Positions 26,318 to 36,700 of a stretch of DNA of 40,363 bases are shown in pieces. Below the pieces are notes generated by a model, which was not told the DNA's origin, ran no database searches, and was given only the letters and a program-made list of their open reading frames with translations. Position numbers and translations under genes: made by a program. Numbering within the stretch: position 1 is the stretch's first letter; each line of letters begins with the position of its first letter. The DNA is from Lachnospiraceae bacterium (GTDB lineage: Bacteria; Bacillota; Clostridia; Lachnospirales; Lachnospiraceae). The DNA lies in NCBI GenBank assembly GCA_902381685.1, contig LR698958.1, positions 232,488-272,850 on the forward strand, in the 5' to 3' direction.

Positions 26318-26346
26318 ATTATATACCGTTTTTTTAACATTTTCAG
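26318..26346 (-). promoter_or_regulatory. Promoter of the GH2 gene
   Basis: CTGAAA (26341-26346), 17 bp, TATAAT (26318-26323); about 50 nt before the GH2 start. Confidence 0.55.
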
Positions 26347-26429
26347 TACATTTTTTTAGGAAAATTGTATAAATTTTTAATGTTTTCAGCAAGAAAAACG
26401 GTAGGAGGCAAAAAGGGACAGGGCAAAAC

Positions 26430-26476
26430 GTAATTAGGGACGTAGCATTTCTTAATTTTACTACGTCCCTAATTAC
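26430..26476. repeat. Long palindrome after galT (terminator or REP-like element)
   Basis: GTAATTAGGGACGTAG (26430-26445) and its perfect complement (26461-26476) enclose a 15-nt loop, 4 nt after the galT stop. A related GGGACAGGG stretch follows at 26415-26423. On the minus strand it is followed by GTTTTGCC, so it may end galKT transcription. The GGGAC core resembles REP-type palindromes known from memory in other Firmicutes. Confidence 0.8.
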
Positions 26477-26479
26477 AGT

Positions 26480-27970
26480 TTACAGTACGGAAATAAATTT
26501 TCTGAATTCTTTTCTTCCTTCTTCAGTGCATTTATATACGCCCGCATCTTCTAATACATGTGTAAATACGATTCCGATTTCTTCCTGCAAAATATCCATT
26601 ACATTTTCTTTTGTAATCTCCGCATATTTTGGCAGGAATGTATCTGCCCATTCTTTATGTTTTGCAATTTTTTCGTTTGAACTGATATCTTTTCCTTCGA
26701 CAATGTAGTCTGCAAGGATTTCCATTTCTTCTTTAAGTCTTGCAGGGAGAACTGCCAGCCCCATTACTTCAATCAGACCGATGTTTTCTTTTTTGATATT
26801 GTGCCATTGAGCATGCGGGTGATATACGCCCAGCGGGTGCTCATCTGTTGTAATATTGTTGCGAAGCGCCAAGTCTAATTCATATGTGTCTCCAACTTTT
26901 CTCGCAATCGGTGTGATCGTGTTGTGTGGCTCTCCGTCTGTCTCAGCATAGACAAATGCGTCCTCGTCCGTATATCCTCTCCATTTATCTAAGATATGTG
27001 CGCCCAACTCGATTAATCTTATCTCATCTTTTCCACGTAAACGGATAACGGATAACGGCCAGTGTACAATTCCAGCTTCCACATCTTCAAATCCTTCTAC
27101 GGAAAATGTTTCTTCCATAGGCGCTTTTGCCATTGCGAATGTGTAGTTTCCGCCCTGGAAATGGTCATGGCTTAAAATAGAACCGCCTACGATTGGCAGA
27201 TCAGCATTAGAACCTAAGAAATAATGTGGAAATAATTTTACAAAGTCAAACAACTTGATAAATGTCTGTTTCTCGATTTTCATCGGTGTATGCTGTCCGT
27301 TAAATACGATACAGTGTTCATTGTAATATACATATGGAGAATACTGGAATCCCCACGCACTGTCATTTACAGTGATTGGCATAATACGATGGTTTTCACG
27401 GGCCGGGTGATTTACTCTTCCGGCATACCCTTCGTTTTCCACACAGAGCTGACATTTCGGATAACTGCTTGACTTACTGTTTTTCGCTGCTGCGATGGCT
27501 TTTGGATCCTTTTCCGGTTTTGACAGATTGATTGTAATGTCAATCTCTCCGTATGGGCTGTCCACTTTCCATTTTCTGTCTTTACATACACGGTAACGGC
27601 GAATGTAATCGCTGTCCTGACTTAGTTTATAATAATAGTCTGTCGCCTCTTTCGGAGAAACTTCGTATTTCTTTGCAAAAGTTTCCTGTACCTGTGCCGG
27701 ACGTGGAACGAGACAATTCATCATTTTTGTATCAAACAAATCACGGTATACGATGCTGTCCTCAATAATTCCTCTCGCACACGCCTCATCTAATAATTCT
27801 TTTAAAATTTCTTCCAGATTTAACTCTTCCCCTTCAATGGAAACGTCCTCATATTCGTCTTCCTTGAATAATTCTAACAATAAGTTGGTTGTATAAATGC
27901 GTTCGCACTCAGGTGTCAGACCTGTTTCAACACCATACTCTACCAGTTTTTTAATGCTTTTACTTAACAT
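26480..27970 (-). CDS. galT: UTP-hexose-1-phosphate uridylyltransferase, type II
   Basis: GalT exchanges galactose-1-phosphate with UDP-glucose in the Leloir pathway. The 496-aa protein belongs to the long Firmicutes type rather than the 350-aa E. coli type; the active-site region is GGSILSHDHFQGGNYTFAMAKAP near residue 265 (HxHxQ-like), and it includes VNHPARENHRIMPI and HPHAQWHNIKKENIGLIEVMG. The ATG at 27970 follows GGAGG. It is 22 nt downstream of galK. A large REP-like palindrome lies just after its stop. Confidence 0.95.
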   Translation of the reverse strand: MLSKSIKKLVEYGVETGLTPECERIYTTNLLLELFKEDEYEDVSIEGEELNLEEILKELLDEACARGIIEDSIVYRDLFDTKMMNCLVPRPAQVQETFAKKYEVSPKEATDYYYKLSQDSDYIRRYRVCKDRKWKVDSPYGEIDITINLSKPEKDPKAIAAAKNSKSSSYPKCQLCVENEGYAGRVNHPARENHRIMPITVNDSAWGFQYSPYVYYNEHCIVFNGQHTPMKIEKQTFIKLFDFVKLFPHYFLGSNADLPIVGGSILSHDHFQGGNYTFAMAKAPMEETFSVEGFEDVEAGIVHWPLSVIRLRGKDEIRLIELGAHILDKWRGYTDEDAFVYAETDGEPHNTITPIARKVGDTYELDLALRNNITTDEHPLGVYHPHAQWHNIKKENIGLIEVMGLAVLPARLKEEMEILADYIVEGKDISSNEKIAKHKEWADTFLPKYAEITKENVMDILQEEIGIVFTHVLEDAGVYKCTEEGRKEFRKFISVL

Positions 27971-27992
27971 AACTTCCTCCACATTTTCGCTT

Positions 27993-29159
27993 TTATGCCA
28001 ATACTCCTGCTCCGTCTCCGATATCCACTACATAGAATTCTGCTTTATGTCCTACTTTTTCTTCATATTTCTGACCGATTGTTTCAATGAAGTTGTCCAC
28101 TGCGTCATTCTTTACAATGCTGACTGTACAGCCACCGAATCCGCCTCCTGTAATTCTTGAGCCGATTACACCTTCTGTTGCCCATGCAAGATCTACTAAA
28201 ATGTCTATTTCTTCACAGGATACTTCATAGTCATTTCTTAAGGAAGTGTGTGAAGCATTCATTAATTTTCCAAATGTTTCGATATCATTTGCTTTTAAAG
28301 CCGCTACCGCCTTAATTGTTCTCTGGTTTTCGTATACAGCGTGTTTTGCACGTTTCTGTCTGACAGGAGATTTGATTGCGTCTTTGTGTGCTTCAAATTC
28401 TTCCTCAGATAAGTCTCCCAATGTCTTAATATCCGTAACTTCCTGTAATTCTTTCAACGCTGTCTCACATTCGTTTCTTCTGTCGTTATATGCGGAATCC
28501 ACAAGGCTGTGTTTTACTTTACTGTTGACAATAACGATTTTCGCGTCTTCCAATACAACAGGTGCATATTCATAGTGAAGTGTATTCGTATCTAAAAAGA
28601 TTGCGTTATCTTTTTTACCCATTGCACTTGCAAACTGATCCATAATTCCACAGTTACAGCCGTTAAAATTATTTTCAGAATACTGTCCGATTAATGCAAT
28701 GTCTACCATAGATACATCAAATCCGAATAAATCTTTTAAAACAACTCCCGTTAATACTTCCAAAGAAGCTGATGAGGAAAGTCCTGAGCCGTTTGGAATA
28801 TTTCCATAGATTAAAATATCCATACCGCCTGTCAATTTGTATCCTCTCTTCTCAAATGCCCACATAACTCCCTTCGGATAGTTTGTCCAGCCTGCCGCCT
28901 CTGAAGGAACTAAATCATTCAAATCAGACTCGATAATTCCCAACGAAGAAAAGTTTGCCGAATAAAATCTCAACACATTGTCTGTTCTTTTTTTCACAAT
29001 TGCATATGTACCGATTGTAAGAGCACACGGAAATACATGACCTCCGTTGTAGTCTGTATGTTCACCGATTAAGTTTACACGTCCCGGCGCAAAATATGCT
29101 CTGACCTCTTCATCTGTCCCAAATATTTCTTTAAACTGTTCAATCAACTTCGCTTTCAC
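27993..29159 (-). CDS. galK: Galactokinase
   Basis: GalK phosphorylates galactose at C1, the entry step of the Leloir pathway. The 388-aa GHMP kinase has the signature GRVNLIGEHTDYNGG near residue 27, the phosphate loop PNGSGLSSSASLEV near residue 122, and the C-terminal GSRITGGGFGGCTVSIV. The start codon is GTG at 29159 with AAGGAG at 9-nt spacing. Galactose from the surface GH2 would be its likely supply. It shares a 246-bp intergenic region with the divergent hydrogenase operon. Confidence 0.97.
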   Translation of the reverse strand: MKAKLIEQFKEIFGTDEEVRAYFAPGRVNLIGEHTDYNGGHVFPCALTIGTYAIVKKRTDNVLRFYSANFSSLGIIESDLNDLVPSEAAGWTNYPKGVMWAFEKRGYKLTGGMDILIYGNIPNGSGLSSSASLEVLTGVVLKDLFGFDVSMVDIALIGQYSENNFNGCNCGIMDQFASAMGKKDNAIFLDTNTLHYEYAPVVLEDAKIVIVNSKVKHSLVDSAYNDRRNECETALKELQEVTDIKTLGDLSEEEFEAHKDAIKSPVRQKRAKHAVYENQRTIKAVAALKANDIETFGKLMNASHTSLRNDYEVSCEEIDILVDLAWATEGVIGSRITGGGFGGCTVSIVKNDAVDNFIETIGQKYEEKVGHKAEFYVVDIGDGAGVLA

Positions 29160-29211
29160 TCTTCTATTCTCCTTTGTTACTATAATTTATACAAAAATGC
29201 ATTCTATTGGC

Positions 29212-29239
29212 ATTATACCATAATTTGCACTACTATCAA
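29212..29239 (-). promoter_or_regulatory. Promoter of galK-galT
   Basis: TTGATA (29234-29239), 16 bp, TATAAT (29212-29217), about 53 nt before the galK GTG. Confidence 0.7.
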
Positions 29240-29340
29240 AGTTTTTCATATATTTTTCTGTGACAATCCAACTAGTCAAATATTCCACAAATTCATCTAA
29301 AATCTTCACTTTGTAAACTTTGACTATATTTTAACTTTTA

Positions 29341-29369
29341 TTGTATATTTTCTTGTTATATATTACAAT
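29341..29369 (+). promoter_or_regulatory. Promoter of the hydrogenase operon
   Basis: TTGTAT (29341-29346), 17 bp, TACAAT (29364-29369); gene start 36 nt later with an AGAGGTG site. Confidence 0.6.
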
Positions 29370-29405
29370 GAAGGTTATAAATAGATTCTATAGAGAGGTG
29401 ATTTT

Positions 29406-31238
29406 ATGAGCAGACTGGAAATTGCTACACCCAACAAAGCACAGGTTGTTGTAGAAGGGCTTTACAAAGATTTGGAACGAAGAATCGAGGCAAGCCCTCC
29501 GGGATTATGTCCTGTAGATATGGCAAGGGCTTTTCTTGAACTTTGTCACGCACAGACTTGTGGAAAATGTGTACCGTGCCGTGTTGGTCTCTGGCAATTG
29601 AAGAATTTACTCACGGACGTATTGAACGGAAATGCAACTTTAGATACACTTGATTTAATGGAGGACAGCGCATTGTCAATTATGCAGTCCTCCGACTGTG
29701 CCATCGGATACGAGGCGGCACACATGGTATATAAGGCGCTTGTCGGTTATCGGGAAGATTTTGAGGAACATATTCGGGAAGGGCGCTGTACATGTACATA
29801 TAACCAGCCGGTACCTTGCGTTTCCCTCTGTCCTGCAAAAGTGGATATACCTGGATATATCGCTCTTGTCGGTGAAGGAAGATATGAGGACGCCATTCGT
29901 TTAATCCGCAAAGACAACCCGTTCCCTACAACATGCGGTTTCATTTGCGAACACCCTTGCGAAGCGAGATGCCGCAGAAATATGGTGGACGATGCCATAA
30001 ATATTCGCGGTTTGAAGCGTTTTGCAGCAGATTATGCCGGAAAAGTTCCACCGCCAAAATGTGCCGAATCCACAGGAAAACGTATCGCTGTTGTTGGCGG
30101 AGGTCCCGGCGGACTTAGCAGCGCCTATTATTTACAGTTGATGGGACATCAAGTTACCGTGTATGAAATGCTTCCAAAATTAGGCGGAATGCTCCGATAC
30201 GGTATTCCAAACTACCGTCTTCCAAAAGAGCGTCTGGACGATGACATTGACGCTATTTTACAGACTGGCGTGGAAGTAAAATACGGACTGCGAATCGGAA
30301 AAGATATTACTATCCAAAGCCTTCGTGCCGAGTATGACGCCGTTTTAATTACAATCGGTGCAAGCACGGATAAAAAACTCGGTATTGAAGGAGAGCAGGC
30401 TGACGGTGTTCTCTCTGCCGTACAATTTTTGCGCGATGTGGGCAAAAATCAAAATCCTGATTTAACGGGACAGGAAGTTGCCGTTATCGGTGGCGGGAAT
30501 GTTTCCATGGACGCTGTCCGCACAGCTGTCCGCTTAGGCGCTAAGAAAGTAAGTATCGTATATAGAAGACGTGTTGCTGATATGACTGCCCTCCCTGACG
30601 AAATTGAAGGTGCAGTTGCAGAAGGAATTGAAGTACAGACGTTAAAAGCCCCTTCCAAAATTGATGTAGACGAAAACGGACATGTGAAGGGACTTTATGT
30701 CACTCCGCAAATGATTAGCAAAATCAAAGACGGACGTGCAAGCGTAAAACCTACGGGTGAAGAAGACATTTACATTCCTTGCACAACACTTATCGTTGCC
30801 ATCGGACAGGATATTGAATTCCAGCACTTTGAAGAAGCCGGAGTTCCTGTCAAACGCGGAAGAATTATGTCTGAGAAATACGGCGGTTTCGATGATATAC
30901 CGGGCGTATTTGCGGGCGGTGACTGTGCTACGGGACCTGCTTCCGTTATCAAGGCAATCGCGGCTGCAAAAGTTATCGCAGCAAATATTGACGAATATTT
31001 AGGATTTAACCATATTATTTCTTGTGATGTGGAAATTCCTGAACCAAACTTAGACGACAGAACTCCTTGTGGAAGAGTAAATATGACCGAGCGTGAAGTC
31101 TGTCAGCGTATCCACGACTTTGAGGGAGTGGAAAACTGCATGAGTGAAGCGGAAGCAAAACAGGAATCTTCACGCTGCCTGCGTTGTGACCACTTTGGTT
31201 TTGGCATATTTAAAGGAGGTAGAGAGAAATTATGGTAA
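29406..31238 (+). CDS. GltD-like flavoprotein with NuoF-type 4Fe-4S N-terminus, hydrogenase partner
   Basis: This 610-aa cytosolic protein joins two known modules. The first 125 residues resemble the C-terminal Fe-S part of NuoF/HydB (CGKCVPC, Cys 52/55/58, plus Cys98 in SSDCAIG). The rest is like glutamate synthase small subunit or DPYD N-terminus: Fe-S cysteines (138, 142, 177, 181, 185, 189), FAD-binding AVVGGGPGGLSSA near residue 230, and NAD(P)-binding VIGGGNVSMDAV near residue 360. A C-terminal CLRCDHFG follows. It overlaps the [FeFe] hydrogenase gene by 7 nt. It probably passes electrons between NAD(P)H and the hydrogenase. No flavin mononucleotide NuoF core is present. Confidence 0.85.
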   Translation: MSRLEIATPNKAQVVVEGLYKDLERRIEASPPGLCPVDMARAFLELCHAQTCGKCVPCRVGLWQLKNLLTDVLNGNATLDTLDLMEDSALSIMQSSDCAIGYEAAHMVYKALVGYREDFEEHIREGRCTCTYNQPVPCVSLCPAKVDIPGYIALVGEGRYEDAIRLIRKDNPFPTTCGFICEHPCEARCRRNMVDDAINIRGLKRFAADYAGKVPPPKCAESTGKRIAVVGGGPGGLSSAYYLQLMGHQVTVYEMLPKLGGMLRYGIPNYRLPKERLDDDIDAILQTGVEVKYGLRIGKDITIQSLRAEYDAVLITIGASTDKKLGIEGEQADGVLSAVQFLRDVGKNQNPDLTGQEVAVIGGGNVSMDAVRTAVRLGAKKVSIVYRRRVADMTALPDEIEGAVAEGIEVQTLKAPSKIDVDENGHVKGLYVTPQMISKIKDGRASVKPTGEEDIYIPCTTLIVAIGQDIEFQHFEEAGVPVKRGRIMSEKYGGFDDIPGVFAGGDCATGPASVIKAIAAAKVIAANIDEYLGFNHIISCDVEIPEPNLDDRTPCGRVNMTEREVCQRIHDFEGVENCMSEAEAKQESSRCLRCDHFGFGIFKGGREKLW

Positions 31239-32974
31239 ATTTAACAATTGATAATAAACAAATTTCCGTGCCTGAAGGTACAACGATTTTAGAGGCAGCA
31301 GAGCAGAACGGAATCCCTATCCCCAGATTATGTTATCTGAAAGGTTTAAATGAGATCGGTGCATGCCGTGTCTGTGTGGTGGAATTGGTTGGGAAAGAAC
31401 GCCTGATTCCTTCCTGCAACAATGTTGTGGAAGAAGGAATGATAATTTACACTAACAGTCCAAAAGTACGCATGAACCGTAAAAAAACAGTGGAATTTCT
31501 GCTTTCTCAACACGACTGCCAGTGTGCAACATGTGCAAGAAGCGGAAACTGTACACTGCAGACGATAGCAAACGACTTAAATATTATCGACATTCCGTTT
31601 AAACAACGGTTGGAAAAGATGGCCTGGAACAAAGATTTTCCTCTTATCCGCGACTCCGCAAAATGTATTAAATGTATGCGCTGCGTACAGGTTTGTGATA
31701 AAGTACAAAACCTTCATGTTTGGGATTTGGAAAGTACAGGTTCACGTACAACTGTGCATGTTTCCAAAAACCGCAAAATTGAGGAGGCGGACTGTTCCCT
31801 CTGCGGACAGTGTATTACGCACTGCCCTGTAGGCGCTCTGCGTGAACGTGATGATACGGATAAAGCGTGGGAAGCCATCGCTGACAAAGACAAAATTACG
31901 GTTGTACAGGTTGCCCCTGCCGTTCGTACTGCGTGGGGTGAGTCTTTGGGACTCAGCCGCGAGGAAGCAACTATCGGAAAAATTGTTGACTCTCTCCGAC
32001 AAATGGGCTTTGACTATGTATTTGACACAACATTTTCAGCAGACCTTACAATTATGGAGGAAGGAAATGAATTTCTGGAACGTTTCCTCTCAGGAGAATT
32101 AAAAACAAGACCAATGTTTACTTCCTGCTGCCCGGGCTGGATTCGTTTTATCAAATCCCAGTACCCGCACTTAGTTCCACAGTTATCTACCGCTAAATCT
32201 CCTCAGCAGATGTTCGGTACGGTAATGAAAACATATTTTGCTAAATCTATCGGAGTAAATCCTGAAAATATCTGCACGGTTTCCATTATGCCTTGTGTCG
32301 CTAAAAAAGGTGAGCGCAATATGGAATTATACTATGAGGAATATGCGGGGCACGATGTGGATATTGTTCTGACTACAAGAGAGTTGACGAGAATGATTCG
32401 TTCCTCACACATTAAACCATCCACATTGTCTGACGTGGAATGTGACAGACTTATGCAGGACGGAAGCGGCGCTGGAGTGATTTTCGGTGCAACAGGCGGT
32501 GTTATGGAAGCGGCATTACGTTCCGCATATTATCTCCTTATGGGGAAAAACCCTGACGCCGATGCTTTCTCCGTAGTGCGAAGTGAAAAATTTAATCAGG
32601 GCGTTATCTCCGCTGAATTTTCTATAGGTGATGCCAAGATTCAGACCGCCGTTGTAAGCGGTTTGGGAAATACCCGCAAATTGATAGACGCCATTGAGCA
32701 CGGCGATGTTCACTATGATTTCGTGGAAGTTATGGCCTGTCCGGGCGGCTGCGTAGGCGGCGGCGGTCAGCCAATCCATGACGGTGAAGAACTGGCCCAT
32801 ATCCGCGGTCAAAATTTATATTACCTTGATAAGAATGCAAAAATACGTTTTTCTCATGAAAATCAGGACGTTTTAAAACTGTATGAAGACTTTATGGAAA
32901 AACCATTATCTCACAAAGCACATATGCTTTTGCATACGGATCACAACGCATGGGAAATGCCAAAAAGACGTTAA
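31232..32974 (+). CDS. hydA: [FeFe] hydrogenase, catalytic subunit
   Basis: This 580-aa enzyme oxidises or evolves H2. From the N-terminus: [2Fe-2S] domain (CYLKGLNEIGACRVC), His-ligated 4Fe-4S (HDCQCATCARSGNC), two ferredoxin clusters (CIKCMRCVQVC, CSLCGQCITHC), then the H-cluster motifs TSCCPGW, MPCVAKK and ACPGGCVGGGGQP. H-cluster cysteines fall at 300, 355, 503 and 507, close to CpI numbering (300, 355, 499, 503), and Cys299, the proton-transfer residue, is present. All residues needed for activity are seen. The C-terminal small-subunit-like tail is fused. The pairing with a GltD-like protein suggests the glutamate synthase-linked class (group A2) from established classification. Confidence 0.96.
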   Translation: MVNLTIDNKQISVPEGTTILEAAEQNGIPIPRLCYLKGLNEIGACRVCVVELVGKERLIPSCNNVVEEGMIIYTNSPKVRMNRKKTVEFLLSQHDCQCATCARSGNCTLQTIANDLNIIDIPFKQRLEKMAWNKDFPLIRDSAKCIKCMRCVQVCDKVQNLHVWDLESTGSRTTVHVSKNRKIEEADCSLCGQCITHCPVGALRERDDTDKAWEAIADKDKITVVQVAPAVRTAWGESLGLSREEATIGKIVDSLRQMGFDYVFDTTFSADLTIMEEGNEFLERFLSGELKTRPMFTSCCPGWIRFIKSQYPHLVPQLSTAKSPQQMFGTVMKTYFAKSIGVNPENICTVSIMPCVAKKGERNMELYYEEYAGHDVDIVLTTRELTRMIRSSHIKPSTLSDVECDRLMQDGSGAGVIFGATGGVMEAALRSAYYLLMGKNPDADAFSVVRSEKFNQGVISAEFSIGDAKIQTAVVSGLGNTRKLIDAIEHGDVHYDFVEVMACPGGCVGGGGQPIHDGEELAHIRGQNLYYLDKNAKIRFSHENQDVLKLYEDFMEKPLSHKAHMLLHTDHNAWEMPKRR

Positions 32975-32979
32975 AAATA

Positions 32980-33020
32980 CCGACAGCCATTTATGTGGCT
33001 GTCGGCATTTTTTATTTTTC
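32980..33020. terminator. Bidirectional terminator between hydA and the CBM9-like gene
   Basis: CCGACAGCCA-TTTATG-TGGCTGTCGG hairpin (32980-33005) followed by CATTTTTTATTTTTC on the plus strand and TATTTTT on the minus strand; serves both convergent genes. Confidence 0.92.
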
Positions 33021-33632
33021 AATATTTGCCTGCGCAAAGTAAATCGGTAAATGAAAATTTGGCGTCTCATTCTCAATCGGTGAAAAAGTTCCATAATGCT
33101 CAACTTCAGGACTTTCGGCAATTTTGTAAAAATTACAGTAAAATGTTTCGCCGTTTAAAATAGAATCGAAATCACAGATTTCTCTCAAAAGTTCTTCCGG
33201 AATCGTTACGGTAATCTCCCACTTATCTTCCCCAATTACAGACTTGCAGTTACTTTTTGCACACAACTCTTCTGAAATAAATGTTCTTCCTTTTCTTCCC
33301 TTTCCATATTTAGAATACATTACTCCGTTGGAATTCATCTCAAAATTAATATACATTACGTCATTGGAAAGTTTTTCACCCTTCTCCGGAAATGCCATAA
33401 AGATTTCCACCGTACTGTCCAGACATACACTGTCACGGTCTTTTGTGTATTCTCTCTTTGGATTGGATTCCTCACAGATGAATTTCACATAAATTCCCTT
33501 TCCTTCCAAATATCCCGCATACCCGTAAGTTTTCGGTTTATACACGTTCTTCCACTGGTAATTGTTTATTTCAAATAAGTTACATTTTTCAATATCTTGT
33601 TCTGTGCTGATTCTTTGAATGGTGTAATTCAT
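33012..33632 (-). CDS. CBM9-like carbohydrate-binding protein, no signal peptide
   Basis: This 206-aa protein resembles the family 9 carbohydrate-binding module fold: an N-terminal YAGYLEGKGIYVKFICEESNP strand, SVCLDSTVEIFMAFPEKG, then YINFEMNSNGVMY and a C-terminal EHYGTFSPIENETPNFHLP. It has neither signal peptide nor membrane segment, so it appears cytosolic. The ATG at 33632 follows GGGAG at 7-nt spacing, and a separate promoter lies at 33671-33699. Ligand and function are unknown. The next gene upstream is the GH101 hydrolase. Confidence 0.75.
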   Translation of the reverse strand: MNYTIQRISTEQDIEKCNLFEINNYQWKNVYKPKTYGYAGYLEGKGIYVKFICEESNPKREYTKDRDSVCLDSTVEIFMAFPEKGEKLSNDVMYINFEMNSNGVMYSKYGKGRKGRTFISEELCAKSNCKSVIGEDKWEITVTIPEELLREICDFDSILNGETFYCNFYKIAESPEVEHYGTFSPIENETPNFHLPIYFAQANIEK

Positions 33633-33670
33633 TATTTTTCTCCCTGCTTCCATTATTTTATCTGTTTTTC

Positions 33671-33699
33671 ATTATAGACCATGAAAGAGTAGTTTTCAA
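33671..33699 (-). promoter_or_regulatory. Promoter of the CBM9-like gene
   Basis: TTGAAA (33694-33699), 17 bp, TATAAT (33671-33676). Confidence 0.7.
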
Positions 33700-33702
33700 A
33701 TA

Positions 33703-33737
33703 AAAAATTCAGCCTGATTTCTCAGGCCGAATTTTTC
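33703..33737 (-). terminator. Terminator after the GH101 gene
   Basis: AAATTCGGCCTGA-GAAA-TCAGGCTGAATTT followed by TTTATTT on the minus strand, 20 nt after the stop. Confidence 0.88.
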
Positions 33738-33756
33738 AACTCATGTTACGGGTTAT

Positions 33757-36700
33757 TTATTTTCTTTTTTTGAATAGAAGCGCGATTGCTGCTCCTAATC
33801 CTGCAACTGTTGCCGTTAACGGAAGGACAGGTGCTTCATCTCCTGTTTTTACAGGTTTATTCGGTTTGCCCGGTTTAGAAGGTTTTCCTGTGTTTCCATT
33901 GTTTCCATTGCCGTTGCCGCTGTCGCTACCTTCACCTGTAGTAAGTCCATTTTCTGCAATATTTAATGCACTTATTGCCGCATCAACTTCTCCCTGAGTT
34001 GCATTTTCATTTTCATATACTTTTCTTGCATGGTTCAACGCATCTTCAAATTTCTTCCATGACTCATCAGTATATTTTCCCTGTGTATATTTGCTATACT
34101 TATCAATTGCGTCTTTCAATGCTGATTTGTCCGGTTTTCCAGGTTTTTCTACTGCAACTAAGTCTTTTACTGCATCTCCGAGGTTTGCAATAGCGAGAGC
34201 CACGTCATACTGAGTTGCTTCCGGATTCGCATTAACTGCTTTTGCTGCATCTAAGTATTTAATCATGTTGTTCCATGATTCTTCTGTATAGTTGTCTTTC
34301 TGAAGTTTTTCTGCTTCTGCAATTGCATTTGCTAAACCTGTTTTATCTACTTCCGGCTTTTCAGGAGTAAACGGTGTTGTCACACGAAGTTCTGCCGCTG
34401 CCGCAAACTGATTTGGTGTATTTCCACCTGTTTCCACAGCAATGAATTTTACATTTGTAACTCCTGTATATTCTTTATCAAATGCAATCTTCTGCCATTT
34501 TGTATCTGGAGAAACCTCTAAATCATCTGCAACTGTTGTCCATGTTTTTGCGTTGTCCGTACTAATCTGAATATCAACTTTTTTCAACTTACCATTTACA
34601 TTTGCCGCACCCGAACGTGGAAGATATCTCATACCGTTTACAGTCTGTGCTTCTTTAAAGTTGAACTGATACCATGCATTTTTAATATCTGTATCAGAGT
34701 ATTTTGTGTGCCAAAGTGTTCCTGCATTGTTGTCCTGTGCATATTTAGGATCACCTTCTGAAGTATTGTTTGGTTCAAAACTTCCTGCCTGTACTTCATA
34801 ATTTTCTACAGTAATATCTCCTCTTTCATCAGACTCTGTTCCGCCTGCATATTTTAAGGATTCTATAGCACCTTTTAATTTGTAGTACGCATTTTCGATG
34901 TCCTTCTGTGAGTCTTTATCTTTGTTCAAAGCAACTTTTGCATTTATTAATGCGTCCTGTAATACTTTCCAGTCTGCCGGTAAATAATCTTCTGCTTTCA
35001 GTTGTTCTGCTTCTTTTACCAATGCTTCTAAGTCTGCTCTTGTCACATCTTCTTTCACTTCTTCGATTTTCAGGTTATCTAATACGAAGTCCTGATATCC
35101 GCCGAAGTTTGCAGCCGCTCCGCCTTTTCCCTGAAGATCCGCCGGTTTTGTTGTTGAATAAATACCGAACCATGTCTGTCCGTCTGTTGCGCCTGTAATC
35201 TCGAACTCATAAGTCTTCTCTGCTTTAGAACCCATTGCCATTTCTAATTCAGTTACTTTTTCGCTTCCTTTTACTTCGCCGTTGCCTACAACTACTCCGT
35301 AAATTCCATTTGAACCTGACTGGTAATCAAATGAAACTTTGTATGTTTTTCCTTCTTCAAAACGGAAGTTCTGAGGAATTGTCTGCATTACAAGGTTTCC
35401 TCTCTGGCAAAGACCATTTGCTTTTACTGACCAGTTAGAATCCGGATCGTTCTTTGTGAGAACATCGTCCATTTTCTTCACGTCCCAGCCTGCCTGAGTA
35501 TATTTACCATGTAACTCTGAAAGATGAGTACGGTTATCTTCTACACCTTCGATTGCTCCGATAACGAATGGATATACACCCTGTACGTTGTCTTCAAAGT
35601 CCTGTTTCATTCCTGTTACATTTCCGTCTTTATCTTTCTTTAAGACGTCCATAGTTGTCTCTGTTACACGAACATCGTCGAAGTATGCGCTTCCATCTCC
35701 CGCTTCTTTTGCAAGAGTTAATGTCACTTTACCACTTTCAGGCGCTGTGAAGTATACATACATATTCTGGAAGTAACTTGTTCCGTCAACAGTTGCACTT
35801 GAATTACTGTGTGTATATGCTTTTACATAGTTTTTCGCAATTGATTTTGTTGTGTAGTTTGAATCCAGTACTTTATCTCCGGATTTTACGGTTACGCTTG
35901 CTTTTGCATTACTTCTGTTATCCACACCAACTAATACGGCATATTTCTGTCCCGGTTTTAAGTCTGTTAATTCCTGAGTCATAGATACTTTGCCGTCTAA
36001 TTTTAACATTGGGTTGCTGTACTGGCTCTTAGCAATTACCGCTTCGCCATTACCTGATTTTTCCCAATATTTCTTAAGTCCTGCATCACCTGTGTTGAAT
36101 CCTGCATCTACGATGTGCATTCCTTCACTCCATGTGATCTTTAAGTTATCTTCTTTACCTCTGCATACAACATAAGGTGTCTGTGCTTTCGCTTCTAATG
36201 TGATTTTTCCTTCTTTTACAGGAACAGTTTTCTCATTTACTTTACCTAAATCTGTTAATTCATAAACTTTAACATCTTTTAAGTTTTTCCAGTTGTCCTG
36301 AAGTTCCCAAGTAGTTGTTCCGCCTTTTGTATTCCAGTGGTACATTTTTTCTTTGTCTTCAGATACTTTGTCCCCTGTTTCTGCGTCCCAATTCCATGGC
36401 ACTAAGTAAGATTCTGTTCCGCCTTCTCCGTTATCACCTCTTGAAACTGCACCTGTCGCAATTACTTTATCATTTAAAGTCATTGTTCTGTCACGGTATT
36501 GAGGGTCAGTTGGATTGTCAGAACCTCTTTCGAGAACTAATGTACCCATGTCACCTTTTAGTGTAATTTTCGTTTCAGGTGTCCAAGTATATGATTGTCC
36601 CTTTGGATTAGTGTCGGTAAATGTTTTTCCATCTTCCCAATCCATGATTTCAAAGTGCTGGATAAATTTCGTTGTTAAATCATGTGTATATAAGTTTTGG

